A stretch of 64,000 bases of DNA, from contig NZ_CCDG010000005.1 of the NCBI RefSeq assembly GCF_000723885.1, positions 1 to 64,000 of the forward strand, given 5' to 3'. The DNA comes from Paenibacillus camerounensis (GTDB lineage: Bacteria > Bacillota > Bacilli > Paenibacillales > Paenibacillaceae). Positions 42,662 to 51,294 of the stretch are shown here, one piece after another. The notes under the pieces were generated by a model. That model was not told the origin of the DNA. It saw only the letters and a program-made list of their open reading frames with translations, and made no database searches. Within the stretch, counting starts at the first letter, position 1. The number at the start of each line of letters is the position of its first letter. Made by a program: the position numbers and the translations under genes.

Positions 42662-43534
42662 CTACCCGTCTGCGCCCCGCCTTAATCCCTCCCGAAACCG
42701 GCTCGGCGACTCTCCGGTCCAGTGCTTAAACTGCTTGGAGAAATACAGGGGATCGGTGAAGCCGCAGGAGTTACCCACCTGTTCGATGCTTAGGTTCGTC
42801 CTTAGTAGCTCCTTGGCCCGTTCCATGCGCACCTGATTGATATATTGCTTGGGGGAGAGGCTGGTCAGCTGCTTGAATACTTTGGTGAAATGGGTCCGGT
42901 GATAGCCGAGGGAGGCGGCCAATTGTTCAATTGAGACCGGCAGCATGTACTGGGTCTGAAACCAGCGGATCGCCTGCTCCACTACACGTTCGGAGTCGGT
43001 TAAGGGTTCAGCTGAAGAGTAACGCAGCTTATGGGCATTCAGACGGGCAAATTCGGCCAGAAGGAGTCGGAACCAGCCGTCCGTAGCCAAGGCCGTTACA
43101 GCTTCACCTAACTGCTGCTCCAGCACCCGCTCGATGGTTTCATAGAGGCTCGCCAGATGTTCCGGATCAGCGCCTCTGACAATGGGGTCTGTAGTGCTAA
43201 CACCAGTTTTTTTCAGCAATTCTAAAGCCTGGGGGCCTTGAACAGCTACCCAGCAGTAGCTCCAGGGCTCGGCATGATCTGCCTGGTAGCTAAATAATAC
43301 TCCGGGAAAAATAACAAAGGTATCACCCTGACCTAGCCGGCAGCTCTTCCCTTGCCAGACAAAGGTGCCGTATCCGCGTTGTACTGTATGAATCAGGATG
43401 TAAGGATGGACGGCTGGGCCGATTTTATGACCGGGCTCGGGCCTGGCGGCACCGGCAAAGGTTATATTCAGATCCTCATTCAATAAGTAGGGATTAATCT
43501 GTATCCTGTACTCATAATGTTCCGGGTTTTCCAT
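42662..43534 (-). CDS. AraC-family transcriptional regulator
   Basis: A 290-residue regulator with an N-terminal cupin-type ligand-binding region (about 1-150, HPYILIHTVQRGYGTF then GQGDTFVIFPGV) and a C-terminal double HTH (about 185-285, IEQLAASLGYHRTHFTKVFKQLTSLSPKQYINQVRMERAKELL…GFTDPLYFSKQFKHWTGESPSRFRE). Divergent from the alpha-galactosidase, 164 bases away, so it probably activates that operon with a galactoside or melibiose-like inducer. The start context is TATGG with AGGAG upstream on this strand. Confidence 0.88.
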   Translation of the reverse strand: MENPEHYEYRIQINPYLLNEDLNITFAGAARPEPGHKIGPAVHPYILIHTVQRGYGTFVWQGKSCRLGQGDTFVIFPGVLFSYQADHAEPWSYCWVAVQGPQALELLKKTGVSTTDPIVRGADPEHLASLYETIERVLEQQLGEAVTALATDGWFRLLLAEFARLNAHKLRYSSAEPLTDSERVVEQAIRWFQTQYMLPVSIEQLAASLGYHRTHFTKVFKQLTSLSPKQYINQVRMERAKELLRTNLSIEQVGNSCGFTDPLYFSKQFKHWTGESPSRFREGLRRGADG

Positions 43535-43698
43535 ATTAGCTCTCCTGGCTGTTGAAATGGATGAAAGCGAATGATACTACAAATCTCCATGTAGAGGTGG
43601 CAATGTTCCATGCCTATTTTGCCGCTGTGATTTTATAGTAAGGGATATACAAATCATTATCAACCCAAAGGGTAATGAGCAAAAGGAGCGTATGATCG

Positions 43699-45000
43699 AT
43701 GAGCAAAATTGTATTTTTAGGAGCTGGAAGCACTGTTTTCGCTAAAAATGTCCTGGGTGACTGTCTGCTCACGCCGGCACTGCAGGATTTTGAGATTGCC
43801 TTGTTTGATATTAATCCCGAGCGCCTGCGCGACTCAGAAATTATGCTGAACAATATTCGTATAACTTCTGGAAGCAGATGCAACATAAAGGCATATTCAG
43901 ACCGGAAAGAAGCACTGCGCGGAGCCAAGTATGCCATCAATGCCATTCAGGTCGGCGGATACGATCCGTGTACTATTACCGACTTTGAAATTCCCAAGAA
44001 ATACGGCCTCCGTCAGACTATTGCAGACACGATTGGGATCGGCGGGATTTTCCGGAATCTGCGGACGATTCCTGTGCTGGACGAGTTCGCAGCGGATATC
44101 CGCGAGGTCTGCCCGGATGTGCTGTTCCTGAATTACACTAATCCCATGGCGGTACTGACCAACTATATGAGCCGGTATGCCGGAGTGCAGACGGTCGGGT
44201 TATGCCATAGTGTGCAGGTGTGTGTGCCGGAGCTTTTCAAATCACTGGGGATGGATGATCAGGGCGTCAAATCGCGGATTGCCGGCATTAACCACATGGC
44301 CTGGCTGCTGGAGGTTTCGCGTGACGGGGTCGATCTGTATCCTGAGATCAAGAGAAGAGCCCAGGAGAAACAGAAGGCAGGCAAGCATTCCGACATGGTC
44401 CGGTTCGAGCTGATGAATAAATTCGGCTACTATGTTACGGAATCTTCTGAGCACAGCGCGGAGTATCATCCTTATTTTATCAAAAGAAATTACCCGGAGC
44501 TGATTGACCAGTTGAACATTCCGCTGGATGAATATCCGCGCCGCTGCCGCGAGCAGATCAGCAACTGGACCAAGATGAGAGATGAGCTTGTGGGGGATGT
44601 TAACCTGGAGCATCAGCGGTCGCATGAATACGCATCCTATATCCTTGAAGCCATCGAGACGGATGTCCCTTACATGATCGGCGGGAATGTGCTGAATACC
44701 GGCTTAATCACGAATCTTCCGGATGAGGCCTGCGTCGAGGTTCCGTGCTTTGTTAACCGGAATGGGATTAGCCCTACCTATGTCGGTGACCTTCCGCCGC
44801 AGCTGGCTGCACTGAACAGAACGAATATCAACACTCAGCTATTAACAATAGAAGCCGCCAGAACCGGCAAAAAAGAGCATATCTACCATGCGGCGATGCT
44901 TGATCCGCACACGGCTGCCGAGCTGTCACTGGATGACATTGTGGCACTGTGTGATGATCTGATTGAAGCCCACGGCAGCTGGCTGCCTAAATTTAATTAA
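43699..45000 (+). CDS. GH4 alpha-galactosidase (MelA-type)
   Basis: A 433-residue glycoside hydrolase of family 4, which works by NAD-dependent oxidation and elimination. Features: N-terminal GAGSTVFAKNV nucleotide loop, NYTNPMAVLTNYM, the metal ligands C169 and H170 in GLCHSVQ and H199 in INHMAW. The family includes alpha-galactosidases (MelA) and alpha-glucosidases; the chain of sequence similarity and the galactoside context favour alpha-galactosidase. Cytoplasmic. Followed by an O-acetyltransferase 12 bases on. Confidence 0.93.
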   Translation: MSKIVFLGAGSTVFAKNVLGDCLLTPALQDFEIALFDINPERLRDSEIMLNNIRITSGSRCNIKAYSDRKEALRGAKYAINAIQVGGYDPCTITDFEIPKKYGLRQTIADTIGIGGIFRNLRTIPVLDEFAADIREVCPDVLFLNYTNPMAVLTNYMSRYAGVQTVGLCHSVQVCVPELFKSLGMDDQGVKSRIAGINHMAWLLEVSRDGVDLYPEIKRRAQEKQKAGKHSDMVRFELMNKFGYYVTESSEHSAEYHPYFIKRNYPELIDQLNIPLDEYPRRCREQISNWTKMRDELVGDVNLEHQRSHEYASYILEAIETDVPYMIGGNVLNTGLITNLPDEACVEVPCFVNRNGISPTYVGDLPPQLAALNRTNINTQLLTIEAARTGKKEHIYHAAMLDPHTAAELSLDDIVALCDDLIEAHGSWLPKFN

Positions 45001-45012
45001 GGGGATTAAGAG

Positions 45013-45627
45013 ATGAGTATAAAAGACAAGCTCCATGATGTAAGCCTGTACCTGCCCGGAGATGAGGAGCTGATGAAAGCACAGACGCTTTGCCTCGAAC
45101 TGCTCTATGACTTCAACCGTACCCGGCCAAGTGAATATGACAGAAGAATGGCGATGCTGAGGGAGATGTTTGCGGAGATTGGCGAGAACTGCTACATTGA
45201 ACCGCCGTTTCATGCGAACTGGGGCGGGAGACATGTTCATTTTGGCAAAAATATATATGCGAACTTCAATCTGACGATGGTGGATGATACCCATATATAC
45301 GTCGGGGACTACACGATGTTCGGCCCGAACGTGACTGTAGCCACAGCCGGACATCCCATCCTTCCTGAGCTTCGTGAACAGGCCTATCAATATAACGCAT
45401 CCGTTACGATCGGGACAAACTGCTGGATTGGTGCCGGCGCGATTATTCTCCCGGGTATTACAATCGGCGATAATACGGTGATCGGTGCGGGCAGTATCGT
45501 AACCAAGGATATTCCATCCAACGTTGTGGCAGTCGGTAATCCGTGCAAGGTGCTGCGTGAGATTAATGAACAGGATGAGCAGTTTTATTTTAAAGGGCGG
45601 CGGATTGTCAGGGAGGATTTGGTGTAG
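45013..45627 (+). CDS. Sugar O-acetyltransferase (maltose/galactoside type)
   Basis: A 204-residue left-handed beta-helix (hexapeptide) acetyltransferase of the LacA/Maa type. Residues about 65-185 hold hexapeptide turns ending in IGAGSIVTKDIPSNVVAVGNPCKVL, with the catalytic histidine in TAGHPI. It acetylates sugars with acetyl-CoA, perhaps to clear non-metabolisable galactosides. Co-transcribed with the alpha-galactosidase. Confidence 0.93.
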   Translation: MSIKDKLHDVSLYLPGDEELMKAQTLCLELLYDFNRTRPSEYDRRMAMLREMFAEIGENCYIEPPFHANWGGRHVHFGKNIYANFNLTMVDDTHIYVGDYTMFGPNVTVATAGHPILPELREQAYQYNASVTIGTNCWIGAGAIILPGITIGDNTVIGAGSIVTKDIPSNVVAVGNPCKVLREINEQDEQFYFKGRRIVREDLV

Positions 45628-45654
45628 GAGATTGTCAATTTTGTTAAGCCTAAG

Positions 45655-45690
45655 CGGCCCCGTTCCTGTAATTATAGAGACCGGGGCCGT
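45655..45690 (+). terminator. Terminator of the alpha-galactosidase operon
   Basis: CGGCCCCG…CGGGGCCG stem with a 19-base loop. It lacks a long T-tract (TTACA), so termination may be only moderate. Confidence 0.55.
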
Positions 45691-45780
45691 TACATGTATA
45701 TGCAGTCATAATTCTCCGGCACAACTCGTAGATGTATTCAAAGGATTTTAGTTTAAGTCATGCAAGAGGTGAAGTTTCAT

Positions 45781-45963
45781 ATGGAAAGGAACATTGCTAA
45801 TAATTTTGCAGCTAATAAACATTCTGGTGTTGTGATAAAAGCCGAGACGTCAATTAACCGTGTGTTTGCTATAATAACTATATTGGATGAAGCAGAATCT
45901 GTCTGTACTACGCATAATCAAGATGATGTAATCTCGGCGGGTGCCTCTTACTGCGCAACATAA
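45781..45963 (+). CDS. Small hypothetical protein (doubtful)
   Basis: A 60-codon ORF in an otherwise gene-poor gap. AGAGGTG lies seven bases ahead of ATG 45781, which is the only support. It reads MERNIANNFAANKHSGV…; a short stretch (AETSINRVFAIITILDEAE) vaguely resembles an IclR N-terminus, so it may be a relic. Composition differs from neighbours (A/T-rich). No family assigned. Confidence 0.3.
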   Translation: MERNIANNFAANKHSGVVIKAETSINRVFAIITILDEAESVCTTHNQDDVISAGASYCAT

Positions 45964-45987
45964 AACCAATTGAGCATGCCCGTTAAT

Positions 45988-46041
45988 GACGTGTAGTAAT
46001 CATGTGCATCATATAGAGCACATGGTTACTACACGTCTTTT
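45988..46041 (+). terminator. Strong hairpin/terminator in the gap before yesN
   Basis: A 20-pair stem, GACGTGTAGTAATCATGTGC against GCACATGGTTACTACACGTC with one mismatch, followed by TTTT. One of the longest stems in the window; it separates the two galactoside operons. Confidence 0.8.
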
Positions 46042-46092
46042 AGTTACTTACAGAGAAGTATTTACGAATAGATAATCCACTTTATCCCCCAA

Positions 46093-46121
46093 TTGACAGC
46101 CTCCCACCACATACCTATAAT
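46093..46121 (+). promoter_or_regulatory. Consensus sigma-A promoter of the yesN operon
   Basis: TTGACA (46093-46098), 17-base spacer, TATAAT (46116-46121). A perfect match to the vegetative consensus, unusual in strength for a regulator gene. Confidence 0.75.
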
Positions 46122-46133
46122 TTAAATCATTAA

Positions 46134-46147
46134 TGAAAGCTGTTTCA
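46134..46147. promoter_or_regulatory. CcpA catabolite-repression (cre) site candidate
   Basis: TGAAAGCTGTTTCA is palindromic at its ends and matches the cre consensus TGWNANCGNTNWCA at all but one position. It lies just after the expected transcription start, where CcpA would block elongation. Confidence 0.55.
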
Positions 46148-46177
46148 CATTCCGATAGCTAAACTATTTACGTAAGA

Positions 46178-46217
46178 TGGAACCCCTTTATTGAAGCGGG
46201 TTTCATTTTGTTTTTTG
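46178..46217 (+). terminator. Terminator-like hairpin in the yesN leader
   Basis: TGGAACCC/GGGTTTCA stem followed by TTTTGTTTTTTG, between the promoter and the yesN start, 30 bases before the ATG. It could attenuate the operon; no anti-terminator was identified. Confidence 0.5.
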
Positions 46218-46246
46218 TCGTACTTTTGTTCCAAAAAGGAGAAGCC

Positions 46247-47788
46247 ATGGAAACAACGTTCTGTAAAATTGTAGTGGTGGACGATGAGATGCTGGTGCGG
46301 CAGGGCATTATTCATCTGCTGGACTGGGAGGGGGAAGGCTTTCAGATCGTCGGGGAGGCATCCAACGGCCGTGAGGCGTTTGAGCTGATTGAGTCGCAGC
46401 GGCCGCATATTATCCTGACGGATATTGTGATGCCGGTGATGGACGGGGAGGAGCTGATCCGGCTCGTCAAGGGCATGTACCCGGACATTGAAGTCATTGT
46501 GCTGAGCAGCTTCAGCGAGTTCGAATATGTGCGCTCGACATTCCAGAGCGGGGTGGCCGATTATATTCTGAAGCCGAGACTGGATGCGGCATCGCTGCTT
46601 GCAGTGCTCAAGAAAACCGCGCAGCGGATTCCGGTGCTGCAGCAGGTGGATTGGAGGAATGACAAGCGGCAGTCTGCCGATTATATTCTGGACAAGCTGA
46701 TATCCGGCTATCCGGTGGAGTATGAGGCCGAGGTGCTTCAGGGCATTTTCCCGTATGCGGACTTCGCGCTGGTCATTGCCGAGACCGGAGAGGAAGCGGC
46801 ATCCGTAGGCCGTAAGGAAGAATGGCTGGAGAACAGTATCCGTTCGCTGCTGCAGAGCGGCGGAATGCCGCTGGTCTTCCGGAGGCTGTCCACAGTAGAG
46901 GGGCATGTGCGGCTGCTGTTTAATCTGAATGTGGACGGGCGGGAAGCGCTGATCCGTATGGCAGAGCAGGTTTTTGCTGCCGGTATCAGAGCCCATATGT
47001 TTCAGAGTCTGGCGGTCAGCCGCAGTCTTACGGACCTTGAGCAGCTGCATACGGTCTACTCACAGGAGCTGATGAAGCTGCTGGACCACCGGTTCTTCCT
47101 GCCGGAGCATTCGCTGCTGGTTGATAGCGGCGGAGAGGTGCAGCAGGGGGCGGCATTTGACCAGGATGCCTTTGCAGCAGAGCTTAACCGGCAGGAGTTC
47201 GACCAGGCGTTTGCCCGGCTGAGTGCCTATGTATCCTCAATGTCCGGCCGCCGCGATACGGGAGTGTCCGAGTTCAAGTCCTTCCTGTGCCACAGCATTT
47301 TCCAGGTCATCGGGATGCTGCTGCATTTTCATTATGAAGCCAAGGCGCTGGATGAGAGCAAGTATGAGTATTTCCGCTCCATTCACGAAGCCCGGCATAT
47401 CTCCGAGACAGAGGCGCGGCTGATACAATTCCTGCAGGATGCAACAGAATGCTTCATGAAGAACCGCGGCGGAACACCGGCCATGCAGAAGATCCTGCTG
47501 TACATCGATGAGAACTATTCACGCCAGATTACCTTGACCGAGGTAGCTAAGGAGTTTCATTTTAATCCGTCTTATTTATCCAATTACTTTGCACTGCATA
47601 ACAAAGAGGGCTTCAATGAATATTTGAACCGGGCACGGATCGAAAAGGCCTGTCTGCTGCTAAAGGAGAGTCCGGACCTGTCTATTTCCGAAATCAGCAG
47701 CCTTGTCGGCTACTCTGACCACAGCTATTTCACCAGAGTGTTCCGCAAGCTGATGGCGGTATCGCCAAGCCAGTACCGGAAGGGATAA
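46247..47788 (+). CDS. YesN-type response regulator with AraC output
   Basis: A 513-residue regulator: receiver domain at about 1-120 (VVVDDEMLVRQGI, phosphoacceptor in LTDIVMPV), a middle region of about 280 residues, and an AraC-type double HTH at about 410-513 (ITLTEVAKEFHFNPSYLSNYFALHNKEGF then ISEISSLVGYSDHSYFTRVFRKLM). It pairs with the adjacent YesM kinase and probably activates the sugar importer. ATG 46247 has AAAAAGGAG seven bases upstream; the longer open frame reads through the leader hairpin. Confidence 0.94.
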   Translation: METTFCKIVVVDDEMLVRQGIIHLLDWEGEGFQIVGEASNGREAFELIESQRPHIILTDIVMPVMDGEELIRLVKGMYPDIEVIVLSSFSEFEYVRSTFQSGVADYILKPRLDAASLLAVLKKTAQRIPVLQQVDWRNDKRQSADYILDKLISGYPVEYEAEVLQGIFPYADFALVIAETGEEAASVGRKEEWLENSIRSLLQSGGMPLVFRRLSTVEGHVRLLFNLNVDGREALIRMAEQVFAAGIRAHMFQSLAVSRSLTDLEQLHTVYSQELMKLLDHRFFLPEHSLLVDSGGEVQQGAAFDQDAFAAELNRQEFDQAFARLSAYVSSMSGRRDTGVSEFKSFLCHSIFQVIGMLLHFHYEAKALDESKYEYFRSIHEARHISETEARLIQFLQDATECFMKNRGGTPAMQKILLYIDENYSRQITLTEVAKEFHFNPSYLSNYFALHNKEGFNEYLNRARIEKACLLLKESPDLSISEISSLVGYSDHSYFTRVFRKLMAVSPSQYRKG

Positions 47789-47812
47789 TGCAGCAGCAGG
47801 AAGGAGTCCGCA

Positions 47813-49579
47813 ATGGGACTAATGGAGAAATGGCTCAGTAAGCTCAAGAACCAGAGCCTGTTCAGCAAAATTTTCGTCGTTATGGTCATCAGCATTGTGC
47901 TTGTAACCGTACTGATTACCACAGTGACGGCGCAAATGTCGCAGACGCTGTTTGTACAGACCTTCAGTATCACCAATTCCAAAATCATTAACCAGATTAA
48001 AAGCGCACTCGATAACTCTCACTACACTACAGTCAATACTGCAATCAACGTTGGGCAAAGCGGGGTCATCCGCAGCTTCATGACGGAGCAGGACGGAAGC
48101 TCATTGGCCAATTTCCGGCGGTATTACAGCATGCGCGACCAGATGGACCGGATTCAGTCCGGAATCGGGGCTGCCAATATAGGCCTGTCTATTCTGGGAG
48201 GGAACGGCAGAAGCTATACCAGTGATGTCACCTATTGGTCCGGATCTGCCGGTGAGCTGAAGGCTAATCCGGTTTCAGCGGCGGTTCAGGAGCAGGGGGG
48301 CCGGCTTGTATACAGCTATATGGATGCAAGTCCGCTGAATTCACAGAACCGGATGCTGGTTGCGGCCAAGACGCTGACTGCACCGGGACTTGCCGAGCCT
48401 TACGGGACGCTGTACATGTTCACGCGTGAGAGTGACTTCCGCAAAAATTATGCCAGCTTTACCAGCCAGGGGAATGATGTCATGTTCCTCGATACGTCGT
48501 CCCGGATTGTGTCTAGCAACCGTACGGAGCAGATCGGAAGCTATTCGCCTGATCTTCTAAACAGTGCCAAGCAGATTGCCGAGGCGGGCCTTGCCAGCCA
48601 GGAGCTGACAATTGACGGGCGTGAAGTGATCGTGCTGGCTGATTATCTGCCGTCCTACAACTTTTATATTGTGAACCTGATTGATAAAAATGAGACCATC
48701 GGTACGCTGTTCGATAGAAAAACGCTTTTTCTGATCGGTGCAGCCATCGCTGCAGTAGCGGTACTCGTCATCTACTTCCTCACCAAGCGGCTGACGCTGT
48801 CCTTGCGCACTCTGGTCAAAAAAATGTCCAATGTGACCAAAAAGAATTTTCATAACTATATGTCCGTCACCGGCAGCTATGAAACAAGGCAGCTAAGCAC
48901 GGCCTTCAACTATATGCTTAAAGAGCTGAATGACTATGTCGCCCAGCTGGTGGAGACGCAAAAGGAGCAGCGGAATGCTGAGCTGGCTGCACTGCAGCAG
49001 CAGATCAATCCGCATTTTCTGTACAATACACTGGCTTCAGTGAATATTCTGGTGCAGCGGGGCAGCAAGGAGCAGGCGACGGAGACAATCCATGCCCTGA
49101 TCTCGCTGCTGCAGAATACGATCAGCAATGTGAAAGAGACGATTACGGTAGAGGACGAGCTGATTAACCTGAAGCATTACGTCTTTATTAATCAGGTCCG
49201 AAATGGCAGCCGGGTCAAGGTAGAGACTTTTGTCTCACCGGACTGTATGAGCGCTAAAGTGCCAAAGCTGATTCTGCAGCCGTTTATTGAGAATGCCTTC
49301 TTCCACGCCTTCAATATCAAAACCTCGGGTTATATCTATGTTACCATCATGAAGGACAGGGATATGCTGCACTGTGAGGTTGTCGATACAGGCGACGGGA
49401 TGGATCTGGACAACAAAGAGGCGATTCCCGCGTCCATGAGCAGCCGTCAGCTGTTCAGCGGTATCGGCATCCGTAATGTCCATGACCGTCTGCTGCTGCT
49501 GTACGGTGAGCCATATGGCGTTACCATCACCAGTACTCCGGGCCAGGGAACGAAGGTCTCTATCAGAATTCCTTGCTGA
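47813..49579 (+). CDS. YesM-type sensor histidine kinase
   Basis: A 588-residue sensor: membrane helices near residues 22-44 and 297-317 enclose an external sensor region, then HAMP (about 320-375), and a His_kinase domain with the phosphorylated H401 in INPHFLYN, typical of the family, and an ATPase domain ending near 585 (GIGIRNVHDRLLLLYG). Its signal is likely a sugar bound by the cognate solute-binding protein, which is usual for YesM. It follows yesN by 24 bases. Confidence 0.93.
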   Translation: MGLMEKWLSKLKNQSLFSKIFVVMVISIVLVTVLITTVTAQMSQTLFVQTFSITNSKIINQIKSALDNSHYTTVNTAINVGQSGVIRSFMTEQDGSSLANFRRYYSMRDQMDRIQSGIGAANIGLSILGGNGRSYTSDVTYWSGSAGELKANPVSAAVQEQGGRLVYSYMDASPLNSQNRMLVAAKTLTAPGLAEPYGTLYMFTRESDFRKNYASFTSQGNDVMFLDTSSRIVSSNRTEQIGSYSPDLLNSAKQIAEAGLASQELTIDGREVIVLADYLPSYNFYIVNLIDKNETIGTLFDRKTLFLIGAAIAAVAVLVIYFLTKRLTLSLRTLVKKMSNVTKKNFHNYMSVTGSYETRQLSTAFNYMLKELNDYVAQLVETQKEQRNAELAALQQQINPHFLYNTLASVNILVQRGSKEQATETIHALISLLQNTISNVKETITVEDELINLKHYVFINQVRNGSRVKVETFVSPDCMSAKVPKLILQPFIENAFFHAFNIKTSGYIYVTIMKDRDMLHCEVVDTGDGMDLDNKEAIPASMSSRQLFSGIGIRNVHDRLLLLYGEPYGVTITSTPGQGTKVSIRIPC

Positions 49580-49629
49580 AAAACGCATTGAACCGCTGCC
49601 TTTGCAGCATACTATAACAGCTACGCCGC

Positions 49630-49658
49630 AAGCCGGCGCCGCATAACGGCGTCGGCTT
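49630..49658 (+). terminator. Hairpin after yesM
   Basis: AAGCCGGCGCCG against CGGCGTCGGCTT around CATAA, then CTTGC. Strong stem but short T-tract; it may be an incomplete terminator or processing site. Confidence 0.6.
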
Positions 49659-49711
49659 CTTGCATCTGTGCGGCCCGTTATACCTAAAAAAAGTGCGAAA
49701 GGAGAAAAATA

Positions 49712-49768
49712 ATGCTAATCCGCGGACCGTGGAAGCGGATACAGAACACAATATTATCACTATTTTAA
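49712..49768 (+). CDS. Short leader peptide candidate before the sugar importer
   Basis: An 18-codon ORF with AAAGGAG seven bases upstream (MLIRGPWKRIQNTILSLF). The site is stronger than expected by chance, but the peptide has no known family. It could be a translated leader or a remnant. Confidence 0.3.
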   Translation: MLIRGPWKRIQNTILSLF

Positions 49769-49817
49769 CTAAAATCATTTCTAACGAAATGATCATCCGG
49801 GATGATATTCTTGATAA

Positions 49818-49831
49818 AGAAAGCACTTTCA
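49818..49831. promoter_or_regulatory. Weak cre-like site ahead of the importer
   Basis: AGAAAGCACTTTCA has the symmetrical ends of a cre site but departs from the consensus at positions 1 and 8. It is 26 bases before the ATG; two short inverted repeats (ATCATTTC/GAAATGAT at 49774-49793; ATCAT/ATGAT at 49792-49806) lie just upstream. Confidence 0.3.
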
Positions 49832-49856
49832 AATACATGTTAGGGGGATTTACATC

Positions 49857-51167
49857 ATGAAGAAAAAAGCTACCGCGCTTCTGCTCGCCGGATTTACACT
49901 TCTGACAGCATGCTCGAGTAACGCAAATACGAATAACCAAGCCAATACAGGATCCGAAGGAAATACAGCCGGAGGAAACCAAAAAATCACCGTTTGGGCC
50001 TGGGACAAAAACTTCAATATCGCTGCAATGAACCTGGCTAAGGACGCTTATGTGGCAAAAAATGCAGATGCTCAAATCGATGTTGTTGAATATGCCCAGG
50101 ATGACATCATCCAGAAGCTGAATACAGGGCTTAACTCGGGATCTGCTTCCGGCCTGCCGAACATCGTTCTGATTGAAGATTACCGTGCACAAAGCTTCTT
50201 GCAAACGTATCCAGATGCTTTTCAGGAGCTGGGCGATGCTATTAACACTGCTGATTTCGCTGAATACAAGCTTGGACCAACCAGCTTTGACGGCAAGCAA
50301 TACGGCGTACCGTTCGACTCCGGTGTTGTAGGCCTGTATGTACGTACCGATTATCTGCAGGAAGCTGGCTACACGGTTGACGATCTTCAGGACATTGACT
50401 GGCAGCAGTACATTGAAATCGGTAAAGCAATCAAAGAGAAAACAGGTAAAGATATGCTGACACAGGACCCTAACGATCTGGGACTGATCCGCATGATGAT
50501 CCAATCCGCAGGCTCCTGGTATCTGAAGGAAGACGGCACTACACCTGACCTGAAAGATAATGCGGTTCTGAAGGAAGCCTTCGAAAGCTACAAAGAGCTG
50601 ATGACTGCTAATATCGTTAAAGTCAACTCCGACTGGAGCTCCTTCCTGGCAGGCTTCAACAGCGGTGACGTTGCTTCAGTTCCTACCGGTAACTGGATCA
50701 CACCTTCTGTAAAAGCTACAGCTGACCAGTCCGGCAAATGGGCAGTAGTACCTTTCCCGAAACTGAAGAATGCAGCTAACTCTGTACACGCATCTAACCT
50801 CGGGGGCAGCTCCTGGTATGTGCTGAACAATGACGGTAAAGAAGCAGCGATTGAATTCCTGGGTGCAACGCTCGGCTCCGATGTTGATCTGTACCAGAAG
50901 CTTGTAACAGATGTAGGCGTTGTAGGTACTTACAAGCCTGCTGCTGAAGGCGAAGCCTATGGTGCGGCTGATGAATTCTTCGGCGGACAAAAGGTTATCG
51001 CTGACTTTGCAAAATGGACAGCTGAAATCCCTAACGTAAACTACGGCCTGCACACTTATGCACTTGAGGATATTCTCAAGGTTGAAATGCAGAACTTCCT
51101 GAACGGTACGGATCTGGACAAAGCGCTTGCCGATGCACAATCCCAGGCTGAATCCCAAATCCAGTAA
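49857..51167 (+). CDS. Sugar ABC transporter solute-binding lipoprotein
   Basis: A 436-residue lipoprotein with signal peptide and lipobox LTAC (Cys19). The body is a family 1 extracellular solute-binding protein (KITVWAWDKNFNIAAMNLA, SGVVGLYVRTDYLQEAGY) close to arabinogalactan or lactose binders. It captures the sugar outside and delivers it to the two permeases downstream. Followed by a 12-bp hairpin that should favour high expression of this gene. Confidence 0.95.
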   Translation: MKKKATALLLAGFTLLTACSSNANTNNQANTGSEGNTAGGNQKITVWAWDKNFNIAAMNLAKDAYVAKNADAQIDVVEYAQDDIIQKLNTGLNSGSASGLPNIVLIEDYRAQSFLQTYPDAFQELGDAINTADFAEYKLGPTSFDGKQYGVPFDSGVVGLYVRTDYLQEAGYTVDDLQDIDWQQYIEIGKAIKEKTGKDMLTQDPNDLGLIRMMIQSAGSWYLKEDGTTPDLKDNAVLKEAFESYKELMTANIVKVNSDWSSFLAGFNSGDVASVPTGNWITPSVKATADQSGKWAVVPFPKLKNAANSVHASNLGGSSWYVLNNDGKEAAIEFLGATLGSDVDLYQKLVTDVGVVGTYKPAAEGEAYGAADEFFGGQKVIADFAKWTAEIPNVNYGLHTYALEDILKVEMQNFLNGTDLDKALADAQSQAESQIQ

Positions 51168-51196
51168 TATCCGGTACCTGTAAATATCTGAATGAT

Positions 51197-51244
51197 CCGC
51201 TGTCCTCCCTACCTGCCGTCTAGAGCCAGGACGGAGGACAGCGG
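51197..51244 (+). other. Intercistronic hairpin after the binding-protein gene
   Basis: Perfect 12-pair stem CCGCTGTCCTCC/GGAGGACAGCGG with a 24-base loop, then TTCTCCTTTTT. Placed between a binding-protein gene and its permease gene, it probably stabilises the upstream mRNA and limits read-through. Confidence 0.65.
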
Positions 51245-51294
51245 CTTCTCCTTTTTAACGATTTATGCCTGTTATAGAGAAAGGAATGAGAGCT

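Noticed and set aside
49563..50504. 313-codon ORF antisense to the binding-protein gene
   Set aside because: Covers the yesM-importer gap and the lipoprotein gene on the opposite strand; no ribosome binding site or domain.
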